A DNA stretch of 64,000 bases from Hyphomicrobiales bacterium (GTDB taxonomy: Bacteria > Pseudomonadota > Alphaproteobacteria > Rhizobiales > Rhizobiaceae). Under the pieces are notes generated by a model, which was not told where the DNA came from, did no database searches, and worked only from the letters and a program-made list of their open reading frames with translations. Of the stretch, positions 24,067 through 33,240 are shown one piece after another (the stretch's first letter is position 1; every line of letters starts with the position of its first letter). The stretch is taken from the NCBI GenBank assembly GCA_017305835.1, contig JAFKJY010000044.1:19491-83490 (forward strand), in the 5' to 3' direction. The position numbers and the translations under genes were made by a program.

Positions 24067-24993
24067 ATGGCGTCGAAGATCATCATCACCTGCGCGGTCA
24101 CCGGCTCGATCCACACGCCGAGCATGTCGCCGGCCCTGCCGGTGACGGCCGAGGAGATCGCCGAGGCCGCGATCGGCGCCGCCGAGGCCGGCGCCGCGAT
24201 CGTCCATTTGCACGCGCGCGACCCGAAGGACGGCCGCCCCGACCAGACGCCGGAGGCGTTCCTGCCCTTCCTGCAGCGGATCAAGCAGCGCTCCGGCTGC
24301 GTCATCAACCTCACCACCGGCGGCGCGCCGTGGATGAAGGTCGAGGAGCGCATCGCGCCGGCGCGAAAGTTCCGTCCCGAGGTCGCCTCGCTCAACATGG
24401 GCTCGATGAACTTCGGCCTCTTCCCGATGCTCCAGCGCTTCAGCGAGTTCCGCCACGCATGGGAGCCGCAGGCGCTGGAGGCCTCGCGCGACCTCGTCTT
24501 CCGCAACACATTCGCCGACATCGAGTTCGCCATCCACGAGCTCGGCGAGGGTGGCACGCGCTTCGAGTTCGAGTGCTACGACACCAGCCACCTCTACAAC
24601 CTGGCGCATTTCCTCGACCGCGGGCTGGTCGAGCCGCCGCTCTTCGTCCAGACCGTGTTCGGCATCCTCGGCGGCATCGGCCCGCACCCGGACGACGTCT
24701 CCCATATGCGCCGCACCGCCGACCGGCTGTTCGGCAAGGACTACCAATGGTCGGTGCTGGGCGCCGGCCGCAGCCAGCTCCAGGTCGCCGCGATGGCCGC
24801 CGCCATGGGCGGCAACATCCGCGTCGGGCTGGAGGATTCGCTCTGGATCGGGCCGGGCAAGCTCGCCCGCTCCAATGCCGAGCAGGTGCTCAAGGCCCGC
24901 CAGATCGTCGAAGGGCTCGGGCTGGAGGTCGCGACGCCCGACGAGGCCCGCGCCGCCCTCGGGCTCAAGGGTGGCGCCGACGTCGCGTTCTAG
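24067..24993 (+). CDS. BKACE-family beta-keto acid cleavage enzyme (DUF849), second copy
   Basis: A 308-residue BKACE with zinc site HLHARD (His47, His49), LTTGGAP, SLNMGSMNFG and the GLEDS Glu. ATG 24067 is preceded by GGAG. Similar along its full length to the protein at 6670-7608, with differences concentrated around residues 75-95 and 140-150, the region between the TTGG motif and the FRNTF block that helps form the substrate pocket. The two probably cleave different beta-keto acids. Its stop is three bases from the convergent rhamnosidase stop. Confidence 0.9.
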   Translation: MASKIIITCAVTGSIHTPSMSPALPVTAEEIAEAAIGAAEAGAAIVHLHARDPKDGRPDQTPEAFLPFLQRIKQRSGCVINLTTGGAPWMKVEERIAPARKFRPEVASLNMGSMNFGLFPMLQRFSEFRHAWEPQALEASRDLVFRNTFADIEFAIHELGEGGTRFEFECYDTSHLYNLAHFLDRGLVEPPLFVQTVFGILGGIGPHPDDVSHMRRTADRLFGKDYQWSVLGAGRSQLQVAAMAAAMGGNIRVGLEDSLWIGPGKLARSNAEQVLKARQIVEGLGLEVATPDEARAALGLKGGADVAF

Positions 24994-24996
24994 CGC

Positions 24997-27708
24997 CTAG
25001 GCCAGCGTGAAGGCGTAGCGGCCGGATTCCAGCCGGAAGCGCAGCCCGCCGTCGGCGCCCTTTGCCGCATCGATGCCCGCGTCCGACAGCGGCTTGCCGT
25101 CCAGCGTCACCTTGCCGACCGAGGCGGGAAGCTCGACCTCGCCGGTCGCGTTGGGCGGCAGCTCCACCTCCCAGCGCGTCTCACCGCCCTCGCAGCGCCA
25201 CTCGCTCGCGATCGTGCCGAGATGGCCGCGATGGCTCGCCTTGCACCAGCCGATCGCGGCCGACGGCACCGGCCGCAGCCGCACGGTGCGGTAGGCGCCG
25301 CCCGCGTCCGGCACGTCGATGCCGGCCAGCCGCTGGTACATGAACTCGCCGACCGCGCCGAGCGCGTAGTGGTTGAGCGAGTTCATGTTGACGCTCTGGA
25401 AGCCGCGCTCCGGCGTCCAGCCGTCCCAGCGCTCCCAGATCGTCGTCGCGCCGTTGCGGATGGAGAAGCCCCAGGACGGATAGGTCTCCCTGAGCAGCAG
25501 GTCGTAGGCCGTCTCCGCTTCGCCGTTCTCCACCAGCGACGGGCAGATGTGGCGGATGCCGTGGATGCCGGTCTGGATGTGGCCGTCGGCCGCCGCGATC
25601 GTGCGTTTCAGATGCGCCACAGCCTTCGGCCGCTCTGCCGCCTCCAGCAGGTCGAAGTCGAGCGCGAACAGGTAGGCCGTCTGCGTGTCGCCGGCGATCC
25701 TTCCGTCGGCGCCGACGAAGGCCTTGCGGAAGGCCGCGCGCACGTCGCGGAACATCGCCGCGAAGCGCGCCGCATCCTGCCGGCGCCCGAGCACGCCGGC
25801 CGCCTTCTCCATCACCTTCGCCTGGTAGGCCCAGTAGGCGGTCGCCACCACGTTCTTCGGCGTGAAGGTGCCGAGGCAGAGCCAGTCGCCCCAGTTGCTG
25901 AACACGGCATTGTCGCGGATGTGGTGCGGGTTGGCCTTCTCGATCGCGTCGAGCCAGCGCACCATGCCGGCATAGCAGCCCGACAGCAGGTCGACGTCGC
26001 CGTAGCGCTGGTACATCCGCCACGGGATCAGCACGCCCGCGTCGCCCCAGCCCGGCGCGCCGCGCGGCGGCAGCGGCGCGAAGCGCGTGTAGACGGCCGA
26101 CGGCGCGACGTCGGTGAACAGCCCCTCCGGCGTCTGCGCGTCGTAGACGTCGCGCAGCCATTTGGTGAAGAAGGCCGAGCAGTCCATGTTGAAGACGCCG
26201 GTGTTGAAGAACACCTGCGCGTCGCCCAGCCAGCCCATGCGTTCGTCGCGCTGCGGGCAGTCGGTCGGCACCGAGATGAAGTTGCTGCGCTGCGTCCACA
26301 CGATGTTGGACTGGAGCTGGTTGAGCATCTCGCTGCCGCAGGCGAACTCGCTGGCGAGCGGCATGTCGGAATGCACCGCGATCGCCGTCAGCTTGATGTC
26401 GTCCGGCCCGACGCCGTCCGGCACGGTCACCTCGACGAAGCGGAAGCCGTGGAAGGTGAAGCGCGGCTCGAACGCCTGCCTGCCGCCCTTCGAGATGTAG
26501 GTGTCGGTGGCGAGCGCCCAGCGCAAATTGGCCGTATAGAGCTCGCCGCTCGGCTCCAGCGCCTCGCCGTGGCGCATGACGAAGGTCGCGTCGCGCGGCG
26601 CGTCCAGTTCCAGCCGCATGTGGCCGGCGAGGTTCTGGCCGACGTCGTAGATCAGCTTGCCGGCCGCCGTGCGGTGCAGGAACTTCGGCGTGAAGGTCAC
26701 CGTCTTCCTGATCGGCACGCCGCGCGTGGCGTCGAGCTTCGGTGCGCGCGGCAGCGGCTCGATCTCGTCGGCCTGCCACCAGCCCTTCGCCGCGAAGCCG
26801 GCGCGGTCCCAGCCGTCCTGCTCCAGCCGCGCATCGTATTTCTCGCCGAGCAGCAGGTCGGAATAGACGATCGCGCCGTTGCCGCAGGCCCAGCTCGCGT
26901 CGGTCGCGACGATCTCCAGAGTGCCATCGTCATATTCGAGGTGGAGCTGCGCGAGCAGCGCCGGCCGCACGCCGTAGTGGCTGCCGGCCCGCTTGTTGTC
27001 GTAGGCGACGCGGCCGCAATACCAGCCCTCGCCGACGATCGCCGCGATCGCGTTCGTGCCCGAGGCGACCAGCGCGGTCGCGTCGTAGCTCTGGTATTCG
27101 ACCCGCGTGTGGTAGTCGGTCCAGCCCGGCGCCAGCTCCTGGTCGCCGACGCGGGCGCCGTTGACGGTGATCTCGTAGAGGCCGAGCGCCGTGGCGTAGA
27201 CCGTGGCGCGCCGCACCTTGCGCCCGACCTTGAACTCCTTGCGGTAGAGGTCGGCCGGCCGCGCCCAGTAGGGATTGTCGTAGACCGTGTCCTGCGGCGG
27301 CATGCGCCCGCCGGGCGGCACCAGCGCGCGGCTGATCCATTTGGCCTTCCAGTCGGAGGCCTCCAGCAGTCCGGTGCGGAACGGCGCCGGCGCGGCCGGC
27401 GCCGACTTGCGGTCCTTCTCGTCCCACACCTCGACGCTCCACCAGATCTCGCGGTCGGAGACGAGCGGGCGGCCCGCATAGGCGACGAGCAGGCTGGAAT
27501 CGGAGGCCACCTTGCCGCTGTCCCACCACTCGCCGCTGCCGGCGGCCACCGCGGCGCGGTCGGTGCCGGCGACGATCCTGTAAGCCGTCTGCCTCCGCCC
27601 GCGCCCATCCCCCTTCAGCCCCCAGGTGAAGCGCGGCTGGCGCGTGTTGAGGCCCTGCGGCGCAAACAGATGCTCGCAGCGCAGGTCTATGGGTTCGAGT
27701 GCGGACAT
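24997..27708 (-). CDS. Alpha-L-rhamnosidase, GH78
   Basis: A 903-residue GH78 enzyme with the usual domain order: N-terminal beta domains (about residues 1-340), Bac_rhamnosid concanavalin-like domain, the (alpha/alpha)6 catalytic barrel (about 430-790) and a C-terminal beta domain. The catalytic-acid loop is visible as TDCPQRDERMGWLGDAQVF and the general-base region as TTIWERWDGW. There is no signal peptide, so it works in the cytoplasm on imported rhamnosides. ATG 27708 follows GGAGGAG. Last gene of the sugar ABC operon, which fits uptake of an intact rhamnosylated oligosaccharide or glycoside. Confidence 0.95.
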   Translation of the reverse strand: MSALEPIDLRCEHLFAPQGLNTRQPRFTWGLKGDGRGRRQTAYRIVAGTDRAAVAAGSGEWWDSGKVASDSSLLVAYAGRPLVSDREIWWSVEVWDEKDRKSAPAAPAPFRTGLLEASDWKAKWISRALVPPGGRMPPQDTVYDNPYWARPADLYRKEFKVGRKVRRATVYATALGLYEITVNGARVGDQELAPGWTDYHTRVEYQSYDATALVASGTNAIAAIVGEGWYCGRVAYDNKRAGSHYGVRPALLAQLHLEYDDGTLEIVATDASWACGNGAIVYSDLLLGEKYDARLEQDGWDRAGFAAKGWWQADEIEPLPRAPKLDATRGVPIRKTVTFTPKFLHRTAAGKLIYDVGQNLAGHMRLELDAPRDATFVMRHGEALEPSGELYTANLRWALATDTYISKGGRQAFEPRFTFHGFRFVEVTVPDGVGPDDIKLTAIAVHSDMPLASEFACGSEMLNQLQSNIVWTQRSNFISVPTDCPQRDERMGWLGDAQVFFNTGVFNMDCSAFFTKWLRDVYDAQTPEGLFTDVAPSAVYTRFAPLPPRGAPGWGDAGVLIPWRMYQRYGDVDLLSGCYAGMVRWLDAIEKANPHHIRDNAVFSNWGDWLCLGTFTPKNVVATAYWAYQAKVMEKAAGVLGRRQDAARFAAMFRDVRAAFRKAFVGADGRIAGDTQTAYLFALDFDLLEAAERPKAVAHLKRTIAAADGHIQTGIHGIRHICPSLVENGEAETAYDLLLRETYPSWGFSIRNGATTIWERWDGWTPERGFQSVNMNSLNHYALGAVGEFMYQRLAGIDVPDAGGAYRTVRLRPVPSAAIGWCKASHRGHLGTIASEWRCEGGETRWEVELPPNATGEVELPASVGKVTLDGKPLSDAGIDAAKGADGGLRFRLESGRYAFTLA

Positions 27709-27775
27709 GAGGCTCCTCCGGAAGCGGGCATGGTCGTAGCGCGTTGCGGGGCCGCGCGGTCTGTCTGTGGATGCG

Positions 27776-28606
27776 TCAGGCCTTCAGCCCCCCGGCGAAG
27801 CCTTCCATCATGTGCCGCTGCAGCACGGCGAACAGCGCCATCACCGGCGCGATGCCGATGACCAGCGCGGCGAACACGATGCCCCAGTCGGTGATCTCCT
27901 GGTCGACGAAGGCGGCCACTGCCACCGGCACGGTCGCCCAGCGCGAGCCCTGCAGGTAGAGCAGCGGCGTCATGAAGTCGTTCCAGACAAACACGCAGTT
28001 GAGGATGATGACGGTGCCGGTGACCGGCCGGATCATCGGGAAGATCACGTGCAGGAAGGTCTGCATGTCGGTGGCGCCGTCGATCTTGGCCGCCTCGTCG
28101 TAGGCGCGCGGCAGCGCGCGGATATAGCCGGTGTAGAGGAACACCGTGAACGGGAGCTGGTAGCCGCAATAGAAGATGACGAGGCTGAACGGCGTGCCGA
28201 GCAGGCCGAGGTCGCGCATCATCTGGTAGAGCGGCAGGAGCCCGAGCTGGAACGGCAGCACCATCGCCAGCAGGAAGAAGACGTAGAGCGTATAGCCGAG
28301 CCTCGGCTTGCAGCGGGCGAGGAAATAGGCTGCGAAGGCACCGACCGTGACGAGGATGACGAGGCTCAGCGTCACCACCACGATGCTGGAGATCAGCGCG
28401 TCGCCCAGATAGGCCTCGTGCCAGGCCTGCTTGAAGTTGCCGAAATAGGGGTTGAACGGCGGGCTCATCGGGTTGCGGCTCCAGGTGGAGCGTTCCTTGA
28501 GCGCGATGGTCACCAGCAGGTAGACCGGGAAGATGAAGCAGATCGCGGCGACCGTCGCGGCGACCTCGACCGCGAAGGTGCCGGCGGTGTAGCGTCCCTT
28601 AGCCAT
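27776..28606 (-). CDS. Sugar ABC transporter permease, MalG type (CUT1)
   Basis: A 276-residue permease with about six helices and the EAA motif ALPRAYDEAAKIDGATDMQTF near residue 180. It overlaps the preceding MalF-type gene by 8 bp (28599-28606). It forms the channel with that protein; the ATPase is probably the UgpC/MalK-type protein encoded at 35940-37004 on the other side of the locus. Confidence 0.94.
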   Translation of the reverse strand: MAKGRYTAGTFAVEVAATVAAICFIFPVYLLVTIALKERSTWSRNPMSPPFNPYFGNFKQAWHEAYLGDALISSIVVVTLSLVILVTVGAFAAYFLARCKPRLGYTLYVFFLLAMVLPFQLGLLPLYQMMRDLGLLGTPFSLVIFYCGYQLPFTVFLYTGYIRALPRAYDEAAKIDGATDMQTFLHVIFPMIRPVTGTVIILNCVFVWNDFMTPLLYLQGSRWATVPVAVAAFVDQEITDWGIVFAALVIGIAPVMALFAVLQRHMMEGFAGGLKA

Positions 28607-29558
28607 GGGCGATCTCCCTGCGGCGCAGCACCTGCATGACCGGCAGCACGATGACGCCGACGATCAGCGAGAACACCATCGCCACGGCCGCGCCGTAGCT
28701 GAACTCGCCGAACTGGAAGCTGATGCGATAGATCATCGTCGACAGCGTCTCGGTGGCGTAGCCCGGCCCGCCGCGGGTCAGCGCGTAGATCTGGTCGAAG
28801 AAGCGCAGGCCCTGGATCAGCGCGATGACGACGCACACGGTCATGGCCGGCGCGAGCAGCGGCAGCGTCACGTGCCAGATGCGCTGCAGCGGGTTCGCCC
28901 CGTCGATCGTGGCGGCCTCCTCCAGCTCCGGCGGCACGGCCTGCAGGCCGGCGAGGAAGATCACCATCGACAGGCCCACCGACTGCCACGAGGTGACGAT
29001 GATGACGCTGATCAGTGCCAGCGTCGGGTCGCCCAGCCAGCGCAGCGGCTCCAGCCCCACCATCTTGAGCAGCGTGTTCAGCGTGCCGTTGTTGGAGAAG
29101 ATGTACTTCCACATGTATGACACGATGATCGGCGTCAGCACGACCGGCATGAAGAAGACGAGCCGCAGCCAGTTGCGCGACTTGACGTTGGAGTTGACGA
29201 CGAGCGCCAGCACCAGCCCCAGCACCACTTTCACCACCACCAGCGAGAAGGCGATGATCAGCGTCGTGGAGATCGCCGAGCGCACCTGCTGGTCGCCGAT
29301 CATGCGGCGGAAGTTGGCCAGCCCATTGTAGTTGACGATCTGGCGCAGCCCGTCCCAGTCGGTGAAGGCGTAGCCCGCGCCCATCAGGATGGGCGCGAGG
29401 ATGACGGCGACGTAGATGGCGACGGCCGGGAGGATGAACAGGTAGCTGACGCCGCCCGAGGCGAGCACGCGCCGCCACAGGCTCTGTGGCGGCGGTGTCG
29501 CGAGCTCGCCCGCGGCGCTGTCGACTGTCAGGGTGTTCGCCCCGGCCGTGCCGTCCAT
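28599..29558 (-). CDS. Sugar ABC transporter permease, MalF type (CUT1)
   Basis: A 319-residue permease with a cytoplasmic N terminus, six or so helices and the EAA motif AVPPELEEAATIDGANPLQRI. It is 10 bp downstream of the binding-protein gene and overlaps the MalG-type gene by 8 bp, so expression is coupled. Confidence 0.94.
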   Translation of the reverse strand: MDGTAGANTLTVDSAAGELATPPPQSLWRRVLASGGVSYLFILPAVAIYVAVILAPILMGAGYAFTDWDGLRQIVNYNGLANFRRMIGDQQVRSAISTTLIIAFSLVVVKVVLGLVLALVVNSNVKSRNWLRLVFFMPVVLTPIIVSYMWKYIFSNNGTLNTLLKMVGLEPLRWLGDPTLALISVIIVTSWQSVGLSMVIFLAGLQAVPPELEEAATIDGANPLQRIWHVTLPLLAPAMTVCVVIALIQGLRFFDQIYALTRGGPGYATETLSTMIYRISFQFGEFSYGAAVAMVFSLIVGVIVLPVMQVLRRREIAHG

Positions 29559-29568
29559 CGTCCTGCGC

Positions 29569-30840
29569 CTACGACTTGTAGGCCGCGTCCATGCGGCCGA
29601 GCACGTCCTGGATGGTCGCCCGGCCGTCGAGCAGGTCGGGGATGCCGACGAAGTGGGCCTCCTGCACGCGCGGGTTCGGCCACTTGTTGTCCATGTAGAG
29701 CGCGCCCTTGCCGGCGTTCACGTAGCTCATGATGCCGACATAGACCGGGTCGGTCATCTCGGGCGGCATGCCGAACACCGGCACCAGCGTCACGTCGGCC
29801 CAGTCGCGCTGGATCTCCGGCTCGTTCATGAAGTTGAGGAAGGCGATCGCCGCGTCCTTGTTCTTCGAGCCGTTGAAGACGCCGTAGCCGTTGGTGATGC
29901 CGACCGGCACGCGCGTCTGCTCGGGGTCGTCGCGGGCCGGGATCGGCCACATCTCGAACTCGCGGTGGCCGGCGGTCTTGATCATGCCCGCCATCGTGCC
30001 GGCGGTGTGGATCGCCATCGCCGCCTGTTCGGAGGCCACGAGCTGCTGCGATTCCTCGAACGAGGTGCCGCTCGGATTGTCGTTGAAGAAGCCGCGCTTG
30101 TTCAGCTCGACATACTTGCCGAGCGCCTCTTCCCAGCCCGAGCCGACGAAGGTCGCCTTGCCCGCCTTCATGTCCTCGGGGAAGGCCGGGTTGTCGGCGA
30201 ACACGGTCGTCGCAACCAGCGCGTAGCTGATGAGCTGCGTGATCCACTGCGTCGCGTTGCCCAGCGCGATCGGGATGATGCCCTGGTCCTTGAGCTTCTG
30301 GCAGGCGTCGAGGAACTCGGTCCAGGTCTTCGGCTGCTTGATGCCGGCCTTCTGGATCACCCGCATGTTGGTGATGCCGCCGATCACCGAGGGCTGGTTG
30401 GCGTACCAGTAGAGCTTGCCGTCGACCTCGATCACGTCCTTGGCGAACTCCGGCACCATCTTGGCGATGGGCTGGCCGGAGAGGTCGGCGAGGAAGCCGC
30501 CCGGCGCCACCTGGTGCACCGAAAGCGGCACGCCGCTGCCCGGCCACACCGGCACGATGTCCGGCGCGGTGCCGGACGTGTACTGCATGCGCACCGTCGC
30601 CATGAGCTGGTCGACGCTCGCCGCGTTGAGCCGGATCTCGAGGCCGGGGTTCAGCGCGGCGAACTTGTCGACCGCCTTCTGCAGCGCGGCACGCTTGGCC
30701 GCGTCGCACAGCAGGCTGAGCTGGCCGGTGAAGTTCTGCGCATAGACCGTCTGGATCCGCGCGATGAGGCCGGCCGACAGGCCCGCCGTCGCCATTCCGC
30801 CCAGGAACAGGCGGCGCGAAATGTTGTTGTTTCCACCCAT
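29569..30840 (-). CDS. Sugar ABC transporter substrate-binding protein (family 1, CUT1)
   Basis: A 423-residue extracellular solute-binding protein. It begins with a Tat signal (ISRRLFLGGMATAGLSAG, cut near VYAQ). ATG 30840 is used because GGGAGAAG lies five bases upstream; the frame is open 35 codons further. The mature protein shows family-1 features such as NAASVDQLMATVRMQYTSGTAPDIV and PVGITNGYGVFNGSKNKDAA. Its ligand is probably a rhamnosyl oligosaccharide or glycoside, judged from the GH78 gene in the same operon. Confidence 0.92.
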   Translation of the reverse strand: MGGNNNISRRLFLGGMATAGLSAGLIARIQTVYAQNFTGQLSLLCDAAKRAALQKAVDKFAALNPGLEIRLNAASVDQLMATVRMQYTSGTAPDIVPVWPGSGVPLSVHQVAPGGFLADLSGQPIAKMVPEFAKDVIEVDGKLYWYANQPSVIGGITNMRVIQKAGIKQPKTWTEFLDACQKLKDQGIIPIALGNATQWITQLISYALVATTVFADNPAFPEDMKAGKATFVGSGWEEALGKYVELNKRGFFNDNPSGTSFEESQQLVASEQAAMAIHTAGTMAGMIKTAGHREFEMWPIPARDDPEQTRVPVGITNGYGVFNGSKNKDAAIAFLNFMNEPEIQRDWADVTLVPVFGMPPEMTDPVYVGIMSYVNAGKGALYMDNKWPNPRVQEAHFVGIPDLLDGRATIQDVLGRMDAAYKS

Positions 30841-30941
30841 GTTCTTCTCCCACATACCGCCCGCGTGTTCCTCCTGATCTCCTGCTGGTGCGGGCTTCGA
30901 GCCCCAGCTCAGGCATGTCGTCGGCGCGACCGCGCCGCATT

Positions 30942-31673
30942 TCACCGGCTGCCGGCTTCCTCCCTGAAGATGTCGTAGCCGAGCCTGTGCGCGGCGTTGG
31001 TGATGTGCCGCATCATCGCCTCGCGCGCCGCCGCCGGGTCGTGCCCGACGATCGCGTCGCGGATCGCCGCATGCTCGTCCAGCGTCAGCCGCTTGACCTC
31101 GCCGATCACCTCGCCGGAGCGCTCGCGCGTGGCGACGATCGTCTTGCGCATGCCGCCGGCGAGGTAGCCGATCGCGTCGACGATCAGCGGGTTGCCGGAG
31201 GCGCGCGCGATCGCGAGGTGGAATTCGATGTCGAGGTCGACGCCCTCGGCCTGCCAGCGCTCGGCGTCGCGCATCCGCTCGAAGGTCTCCGACACCGCCC
31301 TGAGCAGCGCCGCGTCGCCGCGCCGCGCCGCGAAGTCGGCCGCCTGCACCTCGATGCCGAGCCGCAGCTCGTAGACATATTGCGAGGCGTTGCCGTCGCC
31401 CTGGTCGAGGTCGATGTGGAAACCCCGCTCGGCGTCGCCGCCGTCGGCGACGATCGTGCCCAGCCCCTGCCGCGACTTGACCAGCCCGGCCGAGCGGAGC
31501 TGCGCGATCGCCTCGCGCACGACGTTGCGGGAGACGGCGAAGTTCTCGGCGAGATACTGCTCCGTCGGCAGCCTGTCGCCGGGCTTCAGCCGCCCCTCCT
31601 CGATCTCGCGCGTCAGCGCCTCGGCGATGCGGGCCGGCAGGCGCACGGGACGGTCGATCGCGTTGATCCTCAT
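30942..31673 (-). CDS. GntR-family regulator (FadR/FCD type)
   Basis: A 243-residue regulator with winged-helix residues about 8-75 (LTREIEEGRLKPGDRLPTEQ, FAVSRNVVREAIAQLRSAGLV) and an FCD domain with the ligand/metal His pattern (DIEFHLAIARASGNP, and MRHITNAAH near the end). ATG 31673 overlaps the stop of the FAD oxidase gene (ATGA at 31670-31673). A FadR-consensus operator lies upstream of that two-gene unit (33110-33126), so it likely represses its own operon and the divergent sugar genes until a sugar acid binds. Confidence 0.93.
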   Translation of the reverse strand: MRINAIDRPVRLPARIAEALTREIEEGRLKPGDRLPTEQYLAENFAVSRNVVREAIAQLRSAGLVKSRQGLGTIVADGGDAERGFHIDLDQGDGNASQYVYELRLGIEVQAADFAARRGDAALLRAVSETFERMRDAERWQAEGVDLDIEFHLAIARASGNPLIVDAIGYLAGGMRKTIVATRERSGEVIGEVKRLTLDEHAAIRDAIVGHDPAAAREAMMRHITNAAHRLGYDIFREEAGSR

Positions 31674-33088
31674 GGCGCCGTCTGCTCCAGGATGCGGCCC
31701 GGATTCATGATGCCCGCCGGGTCGAAGGCGTGCTTGATCGCGCCGATCAGGTCGCGGTGGACCGGCGAGATGCGGTCGAGGAAGGCGTGCCGCTTGATGC
31801 GGCCGACGCCGTGCTCGGCGCTGATCGAGCCGCCGAAGCCGTCGAGGATCGAGAAGATGCGCTCCTCGGAGCGGGCGAGCAGGTCGATCTTGCCGGCTTC
31901 GTCGAGTGCGGCCGGCGGCACCACGTTGAAGTGCAAATTGCCGTCGCCGACATGGCCGTAGGCGAGCACGATCGCGTCCGGCGACAGCGCCGCCATCGCG
32001 GCTTCCGCCTCGCGCATGAAGGGCGCGATGGCCGAGATCGGCATGGAGATGTCGGTGCGCAGGTGGCGGCCCTGCCGCCGCTGCTTCTCGATGATCATCT
32101 CGCGGATCTGCCAGAACGACGCTGCCTGCGCCGAGCTCGTCGCGATCGCCCCGTCGCGCACCAGCCCGCGCTCGGCGGCACTTGCCAGGAACGCCTCCAG
32201 CAGCGCCCGCGCGTCGATCAGCCCGCTGGTCGAGATCTCCAGCAGCACGTAGCAGGGAGCGGCCTGCGCCAGCGGGTTGGCCAGCCCGGAATGGACGACG
32301 CCGGTGTCGGTCAAGAGCTCGAATGCCGACAGGAGGTCGGAGAGGTCGCGCCGCGCATGGCCGTAGAGCCGCACCACCGCGTCGGCCGAATCGAGCGCGA
32401 GGAAGGCCGTCTCGACCTGCGTCGGCGCCGGGAACAGCTTCAGCGTCGCCGCCGTGACGATGCCGAGCGTGCCTTCCGAGCCGAGCACGAGCTGCTTCAG
32501 GTCGTAGCCGGTATTGTCCTTGCGCAGCGCCTTCTGGCCGCTCCAGACGCGCCCGTCGGGCAGCACCACCTCCAGCCCGAGCACGAGGTCGCGCATCATA
32601 CCGTAGCGCAGCACGTTGAGCCCGCCCGCATTGGTCGCGATCGCGCCGCCGATCTGGCAGCTCCCCTGCGAGCCGAGCGCCAGCGGGAAGACGAAGCCGC
32701 GCGCGGCGGCTTCCGCGCGCACCGTCTCCAGCACGCAGCCGGCCTCCACGACCATGCTGAAATTGTTCTCGTCGACCGCGACGATCCTGTTCATCCACTC
32801 CAGGCTGACGACCAGTTCGTCACCCTCCGGCGACGGCAGCGCGCCGGCGACCAGGCCCGTGTGCCCGCCCTGCGGCACGACGCGGATGCCCGCCTCGGCG
32901 CACAGGCCGACGATCCGCGCCACCTCGGCCGTGCTGCGCGGGCGCACCACTGCCATCGGCAGGCCGGTATTGTCGCCCGACCAGTCGCGCCGGTAGCGCG
33001 AGCCGGGATCGGCGTCGACGACCACGCCGGTCGCCCCGACGATCGCGCCGATCTCCGCCAGAAGCTGCTGTTCGCGTCGGGAACCCAT
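31670..33088 (-). CDS. FAD-linked oxidase (GlcD/D-lactate dehydrogenase-like)
   Basis: A 472-residue flavoprotein of the FAD-binding-4 plus FAD-oxidase-C family. The FAD domain shows PQGGHTGLVAGALP (about residue 73) and LGSQGSCQIGGAIATNAGG; the substrate domain has AYGHVGDGNLHFNV and EHGVGRIK with the metal/substrate His residues. Members oxidise D-2-hydroxy acids such as D-lactate, glycolate or D-2-hydroxyglutarate. In this sugar locus it may oxidise a lactate or sugar acid end product. It starts 22 bp downstream of the GntR operator. Confidence 0.9.
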   Translation of the reverse strand: MGSRREQQLLAEIGAIVGATGVVVDADPGSRYRRDWSGDNTGLPMAVVRPRSTAEVARIVGLCAEAGIRVVPQGGHTGLVAGALPSPEGDELVVSLEWMNRIVAVDENNFSMVVEAGCVLETVRAEAAARGFVFPLALGSQGSCQIGGAIATNAGGLNVLRYGMMRDLVLGLEVVLPDGRVWSGQKALRKDNTGYDLKQLVLGSEGTLGIVTAATLKLFPAPTQVETAFLALDSADAVVRLYGHARRDLSDLLSAFELLTDTGVVHSGLANPLAQAAPCYVLLEISTSGLIDARALLEAFLASAAERGLVRDGAIATSSAQAASFWQIREMIIEKQRRQGRHLRTDISMPISAIAPFMREAEAAMAALSPDAIVLAYGHVGDGNLHFNVVPPAALDEAGKIDLLARSEERIFSILDGFGGSISAEHGVGRIKRHAFLDRISPVHRDLIGAIKHAFDPAGIMNPGRILEQTAP

Positions 33089-33109
33089 CGCCTCGGATGT
33101 TCAATAACA

Positions 33110-33126
33110 GGGTTGTCCTACAACCC
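33110..33126. promoter_or_regulatory. GntR (FadR-type) operator GGGTTGTCCTACAACCC
   Basis: A 17-bp palindrome with perfect 7-bp arms (GGGTTGT, ACAACCC) around CCT. The core TTGTCCTACAA fits the FadR-subfamily consensus TnGTnnnACnA exactly. It lies between the divergent FAD oxidase/GntR operon and the lactonase operon, so binding could silence both. The regulator is most likely the GntR encoded at 30942-31673. Confidence 0.7.
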
Positions 33127-33240
33127 CACATGTGTCATATCCGTCTCGCCGGCACAAGAGGGCATTTGCGCACCGCGCGTCCCGCCCGCTGTCCCGGCCG
33201 CCCGGACGCAGCGTCCGGCGAAGCTGCGGGAGGAGTTCAC

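Noticed and set aside
31670..32798. Gene fusion of FAD oxidase and GntR in one frame
   Set aside because: The long frame through 30942-32798 is the GntR frame extended upstream out of phase with the oxidase; ATGA overlap at 31670-31673 shows two separate, coupled genes.
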